The notes below the pieces were generated by a model that saw only the letters and a program-made list of their open reading frames with translations, made no database searches and had not been told where the DNA came from. Source: Streptomyces sp. NBC_00513 (lineage in GTDB: Bacteria > Actinomycetota > Actinomycetes > Streptomycetales > Streptomycetaceae). Taken from it: a DNA stretch of 64,000 bases. Location: the NCBI RefSeq assembly GCF_041431415.1, contig NZ_CP107845.1:1922001-1986000 (forward strand), given 5' to 3'. The stretch's first letter is position 1. Each line of letters begins with the position of its first letter. The position numbers were made by a program, and so were the translations under genes. Below, one piece after another: positions 42,912-51,336 of the stretch.

Positions 42912-44111
42912 ATGGCAACTCACAAGCGTTCGCGCGGTTTCCGGTACGCGGCAGTCGCCACGGGAGCCGCCACCGCGGCAGCCGTGACCCTGCTCGCGAC
43001 CCCCTTCGCGGGGGCTGCGACACCGGCCGAGGGCACGGTCTACGGACTGGGCGCGCCCGGCGCGATCAGCGGAAGTTACGTGGTCATTCTCGACGAGGCC
43101 GCGGACAAGGGACAGCTCGCCGACAAGTACGGCGGCGAACTGCAACGCACCTACACCTCCGGGGTCAACGGCTTCTCGGCCTCCGGCCTCAGCGAGACCG
43201 AGGCCAAGCGACTCGCGGCGGATCCCGCCGTCGGCAAGGTCGTGCAGAACAAGAAGTTCCACATCAACGCCACGCAGGACAACCCGCCTTCATGGGGGCT
43301 CGACCGGATCGACCAGGCCAAGACGGCCGGAGACAAGAAGTACGACTACCCCGACACCGCCGGTGAGGGGGTGACCGCGTACGTCATCGACACGGGCATA
43401 CGCGTGAGCCACAAGGACTTCGGCGGCCGCGCCACGCACGGCTTCGACGCGGTGGACAACGACGACAGCGCCGACGACGGCAACGGTCACGGTACGCACG
43501 TGGCCGGCACCATCGCCGGTACGGAGCACGGCGTCGCCAAGAAGGCGAAGCTGGTCGCGGTGCGGGTGCTCGACGACAACGGTTCCGGTTCCACGGAACA
43601 GGTCGTCGCGGGCATCGACTGGGTCACCAAGAACCACAAGGGTCCGTCCGTGGCCAACATGAGCCTCGGCGGCGGTGCGGACGAGGCGCTCGACGAGGCG
43701 GTGAAGCGCTCGATCGCCTCGGGCGTCACGTTCGCCGTCGCGGCGGGCAACGAGTCGACGGACGCCGGGCAGGGCTCCCCCGCCCGTGTCCCGGAGGCGA
43801 TCACCGTGGCGTCGAGCACCATCGACGACGCGCAGTCGGACTTCTCCAACTTCGGCTCCGTGGTGGACCTGTACGCGCCGGGCTCGGACATCACGTCCGA
43901 CTGGAACGACAGTGACAGCGGCACCAAGACGATCTCCGGCACCTCCATGGCCACCCCGCACGTGGTCGGTGCCGCGGCCGTCTACCTGGCGGGACACTCG
44001 TCGGCGACGCCGGCCGAGGTGGCCGCCGCGCTGACCGGTGCGGCCACCGCGGACGCGGTGACCAACCCGTCGGCGGGTACCGCGAACAAGCTGCTCAAGG
44101 TGGCCCCGTAA
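42912..44111 (+). CDS. Secreted subtilisin-like serine protease (S8)
   Basis: Extracellular alkaline-type protease precursor, 399 residues. Signal peptide about 1-36 (basic start MATHKRSRGFRYA, Ala-rich core), an I9 inhibitor-like propeptide (about 50-122, GSYVVILDEAADKGQL) and a mature subtilase domain. The catalytic triad is Asp160 (YVIDTGI), His193 (NGHGTHVAGT) and Ser345 (SGTSMATPH), with oxyanion Asn280 (AAGNES). There is no C-terminal extra domain. ATG 42912 has GAGGAG upstream; in-frame sequence before it from 42837 lacks signal character. It is followed by a strong terminator. Confidence 0.95.
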   Translation: MATHKRSRGFRYAAVATGAATAAAVTLLATPFAGAATPAEGTVYGLGAPGAISGSYVVILDEAADKGQLADKYGGELQRTYTSGVNGFSASGLSETEAKRLAADPAVGKVVQNKKFHINATQDNPPSWGLDRIDQAKTAGDKKYDYPDTAGEGVTAYVIDTGIRVSHKDFGGRATHGFDAVDNDDSADDGNGHGTHVAGTIAGTEHGVAKKAKLVAVRVLDDNGSGSTEQVVAGIDWVTKNHKGPSVANMSLGGGADEALDEAVKRSIASGVTFAVAAGNESTDAGQGSPARVPEAITVASSTIDDAQSDFSNFGSVVDLYAPGSDITSDWNDSDSGTKTISGTSMATPHVVGAAAVYLAGHSSATPAEVAAALTGAATADAVTNPSAGTANKLLKVAP

Positions 44112-44129
44112 CGGGTGACCGGCAGACCT

Positions 44130-44187
44130 GAACCGGTCCGCCCCTCGACCGCCCCGTCCGGGGGCGGCTCGGGGGGCGGGCCGGTTC
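44130..44187. terminator. Nested hairpin between protease and TetR genes
   Basis: Outer stem GAACCGGTCCGCCCC (44130-44144) pairs with GGGGCGGGCCGGTTC (44173-44187), with one G-T pair. An inner CCGCCCC...GGGGCGG hairpin fills the loop. It lies between convergent genes and may act in both directions. Confidence 0.75.
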
Positions 44188-44238
44188 GTCGTGTGCGGGG
44201 GTGAGGGGCGGGTGTGAGGGGCGGGCTCCCCGCCGGCC

Positions 44239-44847
44239 TCAGGGGCGCAGCGCGCGCAGCAGCAGGTCCGCGAGGTGATCGGCGACCTGCTGGGGCGTGA
44301 GCGGGCCGTCCTCCCGGTACCAGGTGGACAGGTGGTGCACGGAACCGAAGTGGTAGTCCACCACCAGGTCCGCGGGTGTCGCGGTGGAGAACACCCCCGT
44401 GCGCTGTCCCTCCTCGACCAGTGCCCGGAAGCGCTCGTGATAGCGCCGGCGCTCGGCCCGGACCTGCTTGAACTTCTCGGGGCTGAGCTGGTGCATCGAC
44501 CGGAAGAAGATCATCGCGTCGTCGAGGTTCTCGATGGTGGTGACCACCACGTCGGCGGCGGCGGCGCGCAGCCGCTCCTCCACGGGCGCGTCGGAATCGG
44601 CCACCGCGTCCAGTCGCTGCTGCTGGAGGCGCAGCATCCGCGCGTACACCTCGTGCAGCAGGTCGTCCTTGGACCCGAAGTAGTGGTAAAGCGCGCCCTT
44701 GGTGACCCCGGCCGCCTCGACGATCTCCTGTACGGAGGTGCGGTCGTAGCCGCGTTCGGCGAACAGCCGGGTGGCGACGGCCAGCAGTCGCTGCGGCACC
44801 GGTGCGTCGCCGGTGCCCTCGGAGTCCGTGGTGGTCTTGGCGGCCAT
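44239..44847 (-). CDS. TetR-family regulator of acyl-CoA metabolism
   Basis: DNA-binding repressor, 202 residues. The HTH is ERGYDRTSVQEIVEAAGVTKGALYHYFGSKDDLLHEVYARML (about 30-72). The C-terminal ligand domain is of the TetR_C/KstR2-like type (AAADVVVTTIENLDDAMIFFRSMHQLS). ATG 44847 (MAAKTTTDSE) is the start; sequence upstream overlaps the ligase end. It is the third gene after the SDR and acyl-CoA ligase on the same strand, so it is probably autoregulated through the 47562 motif. I infer that it also acts at 40369, before the phosphotransferase-ACAD operon. Confidence 0.92.
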   Translation of the reverse strand: MAAKTTTDSEGTGDAPVPQRLLAVATRLFAERGYDRTSVQEIVEAAGVTKGALYHYFGSKDDLLHEVYARMLRLQQQRLDAVADSDAPVEERLRAAAADVVVTTIENLDDAMIFFRSMHQLSPEKFKQVRAERRRYHERFRALVEEGQRTGVFSTATPADLVVDYHFGSVHHLSTWYREDGPLTPQQVADHLADLLLRALRP

Positions 44848-44914
44848 GGCTCTCGCCTTCCTTCCTGATCCCTCGCCCGTTGCGGGGCGACGTCGTGCGT
44901 CCGTCCGACTGTTT

Positions 44915-46720
44915 TCAGCCGCGTTCGCGCAGTTCCCGTCGCAGGATCTTGCCACTGCTCGTCTTGGGAAGGACAGGCAGGATCTCCACCTGCCTCGGGT
45001 ACTTGTACGCGGCGATGCGCTCGGCGCAGTACGCGGACAGTTCGGCGGGCTCGACGCGGGCTCCGGGGCGCAGGCTCACGTAGGCCTTCACGCTTTCGCC
45101 CCGGTACGGATCGGGGACCCCGACCACGGCCGCCTCGTGTACGTCGGGATGGGTGTACAGCACGTCCTCGACCTCGCGGGGCCAGACCTTGAAGCCGGAC
45201 GCGTTGATCATGTCCTTCTTCCGGTCGACGACGTACAGCCAACCGTCGGAGTCCATGAACCCGACGTCTCCGGTGCGCAGTTCGCCGTCCGGGAACGCGC
45301 TCGCGGTCTCCTCGGGCAGCCCCCAGTAGCCGGGGACGACCTGGGGGCCGCGGACGGCGATCTCCCCCGTCCCGCCGATCGGGACCTCGGCGCCCTGCTC
45401 GTCGAGGATGCGTACGAGGGTGTCCGCGCCCGGGAGGCCGACGGAGAGGGTGCCGGAGAGCGGGTCCACGGGGGCTTCGAGGTGGACGGGCACGGAGGCG
45501 CAGGGCGCGGTGCACTCGGTGAGCCCGTAGCCGTTGCGCAGGTAGAAGCCGAAGCGGGCGCGCAGCCGCTCGACGAGGGCCGGCGGGAGCGGGGCGCCGC
45601 CGGAGGAGACCACCCGGAACGAGGCGAAGTGGTCGGGGGTCGCGGCGGGGTGGGCCGCCAGGGCCATGAAGGCGGTGGCGGGGCCGACGGTGTAGGCGGG
45701 GCGGTGTTCGAGGAAGGCGTCGAGGACGGCGCCGGGTTCGAAGCGGTGGGCGAGCACGAGCGTGCCGGCGTTGACGAAGCAGGCGGCGAGTTCGCAGACC
45801 AGGCCGGTGATGTGGAAGAGCGGGGCGAGGGCGAAGTAGCCGGCGCCCTCGGGGAGGGGGTGGCCGGTGACCTGGCGGGTCGCGTTGTGGGTGAGGGCGC
45901 CGTGTGGGTTCAGGGCGCCCTTGGGGGTGCCGGAGGTCCCGGAGGTGTAGCTGATGAGCGCCGTGTCGGAAGCGGTGAGGCACGGGTCGGGCGGGGCGGG
46001 CCGGCCTTGACGGGCCACGGCGGTGAGGTCGGCGGCCTCGACGGGCGGCGCGTCCGTGTCGGGGGCCGGGGCCGCTTCTGTGGCCGCTTGCGGGGCGGGT
46101 GGCAGGACCCGTGGGTCGTTCCGCGTCTGGAAGTCCCGGTCGCGGGCGGTGAGCGCGACGCGAACACCGGTGTCGCGGATGCTCTCGCGGAGGTACTCGG
46201 TCCAGGCGCCGGCGTCGCAGACCAGGGCCACGGCGCCGGAGTCGCGCAGGATGTGGCCGACCTCGCCGGACTTGTACATGGGGTTGAGCGGGACGACGAT
46301 CGCGCCGGCCTTCCAGGCGGCCAGCACGGCGAGCACGAAGTGCGGGGTGTTCTGCACCATCACGGCGACCCGGTCGCCGCGCCCCACGCCCCGCGAGGCG
46401 AGGTGGCCGGCGACCGAGTCGGAGAGCGCGTCGACCTCGGCGTAGTCCAGCCGGCCGTCGAAGTAGGCGAGGGCGGTACGTCCGGGGGCGCGGGCCACGG
46501 CCGCCCGGAAGGCGGCCGGCACGCTGACCGGGGGCGTGATGGGCGCCCGTTGGGCGGCGCTGAGGCGAGCCAGCCAGGGCCGGTCGGCGTAGCGGACGGG
46601 CCGGGGCGCCGTGTCCTCGGCGACGGTCGCGGGCGTCGCCTGGGCAGCGGTTTCAGCCGCGGGAACGGGCGCGGGTGCGGGGACAGGCACGGGTGTCGTC
46701 TCGCGGGCGAGCCCGGTCAT
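44915..46720 (-). CDS. AMP-dependent acyl-CoA synthetase/ligase
   Basis: Activates a carboxylic acid to its CoA thioester through an acyl-adenylate; 601 residues. The AMP-binding P-loop is TALISYTSGTSGTPKGALNPHG. A8-type hinge residues are in GFMDSDGWLYVVDRKKDMINASGFKVWPREVEDVL, and the catalytic Lys is near the end (LPKTSSGKILRRELRERG). An N-terminal Pro/Ala-rich leader of about 45 residues is unusual. ATG 46720 overlaps the SDR stop by four bases (ATGA), so it is translationally coupled. It lies 67 bp before the TetR gene. Long-chain fatty acids are the likeliest substrates; aromatic acids are possible. Confidence 0.95.
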   Translation of the reverse strand: MTGLARETTPVPVPAPAPVPAAETAAQATPATVAEDTAPRPVRYADRPWLARLSAAQRAPITPPVSVPAAFRAAVARAPGRTALAYFDGRLDYAEVDALSDSVAGHLASRGVGRGDRVAVMVQNTPHFVLAVLAAWKAGAIVVPLNPMYKSGEVGHILRDSGAVALVCDAGAWTEYLRESIRDTGVRVALTARDRDFQTRNDPRVLPPAPQAATEAAPAPDTDAPPVEAADLTAVARQGRPAPPDPCLTASDTALISYTSGTSGTPKGALNPHGALTHNATRQVTGHPLPEGAGYFALAPLFHITGLVCELAACFVNAGTLVLAHRFEPGAVLDAFLEHRPAYTVGPATAFMALAAHPAATPDHFASFRVVSSGGAPLPPALVERLRARFGFYLRNGYGLTECTAPCASVPVHLEAPVDPLSGTLSVGLPGADTLVRILDEQGAEVPIGGTGEIAVRGPQVVPGYWGLPEETASAFPDGELRTGDVGFMDSDGWLYVVDRKKDMINASGFKVWPREVEDVLYTHPDVHEAAVVGVPDPYRGESVKAYVSLRPGARVEPAELSAYCAERIAAYKYPRQVEILPVLPKTSSGKILRRELRERG

Positions 46721-47481
46721 CGTGTCTCCCACTTCTGCTGGAGGTGGTTCATGTTCGTCAGCCAGCGGTCCGGGTCGGTGGCCCGGGCGACGTGGTAGTC
46801 GGCCACCTCGGGGTGCGGGAGGATCAAGAACCGGCCCTTCTCCATGCCATCGAACAGGGCGTTCGCGACCGCTTCCGGCTCGATCGCGGTCGGCGCCAGG
46901 ACGAGTTCGCCCGCCGAGCCCGCGGCGGTCAGCATGTCGGTGCGAACCCCCTGCGGGCAGACGGCGTGCACCTGGACGCCTCGGTGGCGGTAGGTCAACG
47001 ACAGCCATTCCGCGAAGGCGAGGGCACCGTGCTTGGTGACACTGTACGGCGCGGCCCCGATCATGGTGAGGAGTCCGGCGGCGGAGACGGTGGACACGAA
47101 CCGGCCGTTCCCCCGCTCCAGCCAGTCCGGCAACAGGGCGCGGGCGGCACGCACGTGCGCCATGACGTTGACGTCCCAGGCCGCTTCCCAGACGGCCTCG
47201 TCCACGAAGGCGTCGCCGCCCGAGGCGAGGCCGGCGTTGGCGCAGTAGACGTCCACGGTCCCGCCGAGGGCCTCGCGGGCCCGTTCCACGATCGTCGAGG
47301 CGTCGCCGGGGACCGCGAGCGCGCGGTCGCCGATCCCCTCGGCGACGGATGCGGCCTTCACGGGGTCGAGGTCGTTGACCACGACCGTGGCCCCCTCGGC
47401 GGCGAAGCGTTGCGCGAGGGCGGCTCCGATGCCGCCGCCCGCTCCGGTGACGACGACTCGCTGGTCCTGGTACGCGCTCAC
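46717..47481 (-). CDS. Short-chain dehydrogenase/reductase (SDR)
   Basis: NAD(P)-dependent oxidoreductase, 254 residues, classical SDR length. The cofactor motif is VVVTGAGGGIGAALA (about 9-23). The catalytic Ser and Tyr-Lys lie in STVSAAGLLTMIGAAPYSVTKHGALAF. The C-terminal tail NMNHLQQKWETR is longer than needed for the fold. GTG 47481 (VSAYQDQR) has AAGGG about ten bases upstream and is preferred to the GTG at 47490. It is the first gene of the SDR-ligase-TetR operon. The probable operator at 47562-47574 is 81 bp upstream. Confidence 0.93.
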   Translation of the reverse strand: MSAYQDQRVVVTGAGGGIGAALAQRFAAEGATVVVNDLDPVKAASVAEGIGDRALAVPGDASTIVERAREALGGTVDVYCANAGLASGGDAFVDEAVWEAAWDVNVMAHVRAARALLPDWLERGNGRFVSTVSAAGLLTMIGAAPYSVTKHGALAFAEWLSLTYRHRGVQVHAVCPQGVRTDMLTAAGSAGELVLAPTAIEPEAVANALFDGMEKGRFLILPHPEVADYHVARATDPDRWLTNMNHLQQKWETR

Positions 47482-47561
47482 GTGGATCACCCTTCGACGC
47501 TGACGACGGATGCGGGCGGACCCTGGGGATCCGATCCGATCCGGACGGATCGGGGGCAGAC

Positions 47562-47574
47562 TAACCAGTCGGTA
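47562..47574. promoter_or_regulatory. Candidate TetR operator, copy 2
   Basis: ACCAGTCGGTATG, the exact reverse complement of the 40369-40381 motif, within AACCAGTCGGTATGTCGGTA. It is 81 bp before the SDR start and about 200 bp before the divergent muramidase gene. Confidence 0.65.
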
Positions 47575-47776
47575 TGTCGGTACGGAAGGGGTCTGCGGCC
47601 TGGGTCGTCCCTTTCGGATCCTGCCGGTTGATCCCGCGTCGTCCGGTGCCGTGCATCGCAAGGCGGAGAGGCTCCCGATTACCGGACGTCCTCGGGTGCC
47701 TCGACAACGCGGCGAGGTGCGGTGCCGGGCGGCGTGGGTCGGACAGGATCCGGAAGAGACGGCCTAGCGTGTCCGG

Positions 47777-49033
47777 ATGAGGCTGTCGCGACGCGGGGTA
47801 CTGGGACTGGCCGGAGCCGTGGGGGCGATGGGGAGCCTGGGCGCGGTGGCGCCGGACTCCCCGAAGGCGGCCGGCGCGAGCGCGCGGGTACGGACGGGGT
47901 GCGAGCAGCTCGCCGCCGACGGGTACGAGGCGCTGGCCGGGGAGCGGATCGGGGTGGTCACCAACCCGACCGGGATCACCGCCGACGCGCGCCACCTGGT
48001 GGATGTGCTGCACGCGGACGAACGGGTCGACCTGGTGGCCGTGTTCGGGCCGGAGCACGGGTTCCGGGGCACCGCGCAGGCCGGTGGTTCGGAGGGCGCG
48101 GGCCGGGACCCGGCGACGGGGCTGCCCGTGTACGACACGTACGACAAGAGCGGTCGGCAGCTCGTGGACGTGTTCACCGCGGCCGGCGTGGACACGGTGG
48201 TCTTCGACATCCAGGACGTCGGGGCGCGCTTCTACACCTACATCTGGACCCTCTACGACTGCATGCGCGCGGCCGCCCTGGCCGGCAAGGCGGTGGTGGT
48301 GCTGGACCGGCCCAACCCGGTGGGCGGGGTGCGGGCCGCCGGACCGGTGCTCCAGCGGCCGTACGCGAGCTTCGTGGGTCGGGAGCCGATCGCGCTCGCG
48401 CACGGGATGACGACGGCGGAGCTGGCCCTCCTGTTCAACGGCGAGTTCCTGAAGGACAGGCCGGTCACGCTCAGGACGGTACGGATGACCGGATGGCGCC
48501 GGGAGTCGTTCTTCGGGGCGACCGGGCTGCCCTGGGTGCCGCCGAGCCCCAACATGCCCACTCCGGACACGGCTCTCGCGTACGCCGGCACCTGCCTGTT
48601 CGAGGGGACGAACCTGTCCGAGGGGCGGGGTACGACGACCCCCTTCGAGGTGGTCGGCGCCGAGGGCGTCGACCGGCGGTGGGCCGAGGCGGCGAACGCG
48701 CTGGGGCTGCCCGGGGTCTGGTTCCGGGAGACGTACTTCACCCCGTCCTTCTCCAAGCACGCCGGGAAGGTGTGCGGCGGGGTCCGGCTGATCGTGCACG
48801 ACCGTGAGGCATTCGACCCGGTACGGGCCGGAATCGGACTGCTGGTCACCGCGCGGCGGACGTGGAGCGGCTTCGGCTGGCGGGCCGACCACTGGATCGA
48901 CCGGCTGACGGGATCGGACCGGGTGCGCGCGATGGTGGACGCGGGGGCCGGCGTGGATGAGATCGTGGGCGACTGGACGGCCGGGCTGGCGCGCTTCGCC
49001 GCCCTGCGGGAGGGGTACCTCCTCTACCGGTGA
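47777..49033 (+). CDS. DUF1343 protein, NamZ-type exo-N-acetylmuramidase
   Basis: Protein of 418 residues of the DUF1343 family, whose characterised member NamZ removes non-reducing terminal N-acetylmuramic acid from peptidoglycan fragments. Family segments are GERIGVVTNPTGIT, VFGPEHGFRG (with the proposed catalytic Glu), DTVVFDIQDVGARFYTY and VVVLDRPNPVGG. The N-terminus MRLSRRGVLGLAGAVGAMGSLG has twin arginine-like RR and a hydrophobic stretch, so a Tat-type or membrane-anchored exported protein is expected. A role in cell-wall recycling is inferred. It is divergent from the SDR operon. Confidence 0.92.
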   Translation: MRLSRRGVLGLAGAVGAMGSLGAVAPDSPKAAGASARVRTGCEQLAADGYEALAGERIGVVTNPTGITADARHLVDVLHADERVDLVAVFGPEHGFRGTAQAGGSEGAGRDPATGLPVYDTYDKSGRQLVDVFTAAGVDTVVFDIQDVGARFYTYIWTLYDCMRAAALAGKAVVVLDRPNPVGGVRAAGPVLQRPYASFVGREPIALAHGMTTAELALLFNGEFLKDRPVTLRTVRMTGWRRESFFGATGLPWVPPSPNMPTPDTALAYAGTCLFEGTNLSEGRGTTTPFEVVGAEGVDRRWAEAANALGLPGVWFRETYFTPSFSKHAGKVCGGVRLIVHDREAFDPVRAGIGLLVTARRTWSGFGWRADHWIDRLTGSDRVRAMVDAGAGVDEIVGDWTAGLARFAALREGYLLYR

Positions 49034-49111
49034 CCCGGCCGGCCGCGGGGCCGGCGGGCGGACGCGGCAGCGCGATGCCGGGGCCGCCGGGGCGGCGTGG
49101 AGGGGGGCGTC

Positions 49112-50587
49112 ATGGCGGACGTCGGCATGGTGGTCGGAAGCGGTCAAGGCGGCGGGGGCGGAGGCGGGGGCGCGATCACGGCGGGCGTCGCGGCCGGGGT
49201 CGGGGCGGGGGTCGGGACAGGGGCCGGGATCGCGGCCGGGAACGGCGCGGGGGTCGCGGCCGGGGTCGGGGTCGGGGCGGGGGTCGGGGCGGGGGTCGGG
49301 GTCGGGCCGTACGCGGAACTCACCTTCGACGCCGACGGCGACGTGGATCGGAGCACCCGGGAGGCCGTGGCCCGGATCGAGGCGACCGACCTGCTGGTCT
49401 TCGCCCACGGCTGGAACAGCGACCGGTCCACCTCGACCCGCCTGTACGACCGCTTCTTCGCGCCCTTCCCGAACCTCGTGGGGTCAGGGGTGCGGCTGGG
49501 GTACGTGGGGGTGGTCTGGCCCTCGATCCGGTTCTCCGACGAGCCCATACCGGACTTCGACCCGCCCGGCGCCCTCGCGGAAGCGTGCCTCGGCAGCGCA
49601 CTGACCCCCGCCACCCGGCGGGCGCTCGGGGAGTTCTGGCCGGACCGCGGGGCGGAGCTGGACCGCATCGCCGAACTGCTGGAGGAACGGCCCGATTCGG
49701 CGGCGGCGTTCGTCGAGTTCGGCGCACTGGTGAGGGAGCTCGTCGGGGTGGACGCGGTGGCCACGCCGGCCGCCCTGGACGTGCCGGCCATGTTCGCCCG
49801 GGACGTCCTGGAGGTGTGCCGGGCGTTCACCGTCGCGCTCGCGGAGGCGGGCGCGACGCCGAGGCACGACGATGTCGAGGGCGGGGCCCGGGCCGGGGGC
49901 GTGAATTCGGCACTCGGCGGCGGACTGCGCGCCCTGTGGAGCGGCGCGAAAGAGGTGCTGCGCCAGGCTACCTACTATCAGATGAAGAAGCGGGCGGGAG
50001 TCGTCGGCGAACACGGGCTGGGGCCGGTGCTCGCGGAGCTCGCGCACCGCCGGCCGGCGCTGCGGATCCACCTCATCGGTCACAGCTTCGGGGCGCGGGT
50101 GGCGGCATTCTCGCTGCGCGCGGTGCCGGACGGATCCCGGTACGTGAAGTCCCTCACCCTGCTCCAAGGGGCCTTCTCCCACTACGCCTTCACCGACCGC
50201 CTCCCCCACGACGGGGACCGCGGGGGCGCTCTGCGGGGGCTCCAGCGGCGGGTGGACGGTCCGGTGGTCGCCTGCCATTCCCCGTACGACACCTCGCTCA
50301 AGGTGTTCTATCCGCTGGCCTCCCGGATGGCCGGGGATTCGGCCGGACTGCTCGGTTTCGACGAGCGCTGGGGCGCGATCGGGCACGACGGGGTACGGGC
50401 CGTGCCGGGGACACCCCGGCTGAGCCTCGACACGGTGCTGCGCGGTGGGCTGCCGGGGGCGGGTTGCGTCAGCGTGGACGCGGGCTCCGTGGTCCGGCGG
50501 GGCGGGGCACCGTCGGGGGCGCACAGTGACATCTGCCACGAGGAACTGGCCCGGGTCGTGGTTGCCGCGGGGCGCATGGGGCGCTGA
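49112..50587 (+). CDS. Alpha/beta hydrolase-like serine esterase with Gly/Val/Ala-rich N-terminus
   Basis: Protein of 491 residues. Residues about 12-70 are almost entirely Gly, Val and Ala (GVGAGVGAGVGVG-type). A hydrolase-like domain then begins with LLVFAHGWNSDRSTSTRLYDRFF and has the nucleophile elbow HLIGHSFGARV. Late His candidates lie in CHSPYDTSLKVFYPLAS and GAHSDICHEEL. The ATG 49112 has GGAGGGG upstream; an earlier in-frame GTG at 49097 is less likely. There is no clear signal peptide, and the repeat may pack against a membrane or partner. Substrate unknown. The next gene starts 149 bp further on. Confidence 0.85.
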   Translation: MADVGMVVGSGQGGGGGGGGAITAGVAAGVGAGVGTGAGIAAGNGAGVAAGVGVGAGVGAGVGVGPYAELTFDADGDVDRSTREAVARIEATDLLVFAHGWNSDRSTSTRLYDRFFAPFPNLVGSGVRLGYVGVVWPSIRFSDEPIPDFDPPGALAEACLGSALTPATRRALGEFWPDRGAELDRIAELLEERPDSAAAFVEFGALVRELVGVDAVATPAALDVPAMFARDVLEVCRAFTVALAEAGATPRHDDVEGGARAGGVNSALGGGLRALWSGAKEVLRQATYYQMKKRAGVVGEHGLGPVLAELAHRRPALRIHLIGHSFGARVAAFSLRAVPDGSRYVKSLTLLQGAFSHYAFTDRLPHDGDRGGALRGLQRRVDGPVVACHSPYDTSLKVFYPLASRMAGDSAGLLGFDERWGAIGHDGVRAVPGTPRLSLDTVLRGGLPGAGCVSVDAGSVVRRGGAPSGAHSDICHEELARVVVAAGRMGR

Positions 50588-50736
50588 GTTCCGGCCATGT
50601 GCCACCCGCACGCCTCGACCGCCCCCGCATGCGCCCACATTCCGCCGGGCATGTTGGGCACGTCGGGACGTACGACGACGTTCGACTAGTACGACGCCTC
50701 GACGTGGGCGCGGGGCGCGGCGGAGGTGAAGGTGCG

Positions 50737-51336
50737 ATGGCGGGATTTCGAAGTCTGGCCTACCAGGTGCGCGATGCACGCAATGACCGGGCGTTGCGGC
50801 GTCATTCGCTGCGCCGTTGTCTGGAGAGATTCGCGCCCTACGGGCACAGGGCGACGTGGTGGCATTTGTGCGATCGGCACGGGATCGCCCCCGAGGACCG
50901 GGGCGCCGATCCGCAGCGGCTGGTCGCGGCGTTGGAGGAGCTGGAGGAGGCTCGCGCGGTCTGGCTGGAGTACGAGCGCCAGTTCGCGGAGAGGCGTCGG
51001 CGTGAGAAGCACCACGGACTGCGCCGGCCGGACTGGGCGTGGGGCGGGAGCGGGGACGCGGTGGTGCGGTGCGCGGACCCGGGGATCCGGCCGGACGGCA
51101 CGCTCGGCGAGGTGTTGAGACGGTTGGTGCGGGCCTTGGAGTCGGAGCCGGGCACGGGGTGCCCGATCTGTGGGGAGCGGGAGCTGAGCTGGCCGCCGAT
51201 CGGGGTGGGCCACGAGGCGTGGGCCGGCGCCTGGTCCTGGGACGGGCCGGTGTGCGGGGGCTGCGGGATCGTGGTTCCCAGACCGGCCCTCGCCGACGCG
51301 GGGACGGTGGACCCGGCGTCGGCGGGAGCGGCATGA
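50737..51336 (+). CDS. Hypothetical protein with C-terminal zinc ribbon
   Basis: Protein of 199 residues that I cannot assign. It begins MAGFRSLAYQVRDARNDRALRRHSLRRCLERF with a basic helical region. A helical middle follows (EELEEARAVWLEYERQFAERRRREKHHGLR). A two-knuckle ribbon closes it: CPICGERELSW and CGGCGIVVP. The ATG 50737 has GGAGGTGAAGG upstream. Its stop overlaps the next gene by four bases (ATGA), so it is translationally coupled to the BKACE-like protein; the two may act together. Confidence 0.82.
   Translation: MAGFRSLAYQVRDARNDRALRRHSLRRCLERFAPYGHRATWWHLCDRHGIAPEDRGADPQRLVAALEELEEARAVWLEYERQFAERRRREKHHGLRRPDWAWGGSGDAVVRCADPGIRPDGTLGEVLRRLVRALESEPGTGCPICGERELSWPPIGVGHEAWAGAWSWDGPVCGGCGIVVPRPALADAGTVDPASAGAA

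Noticed and set aside
44771..46798. A 675-codon plus-strand frame over the acyl-CoA ligase
   Set aside because: It is the antisense shadow of the ligase, with Val/Gly/Asp-rich composition and no motifs. The ligase on the minus strand has the AMP-binding and catalytic Lys segments.
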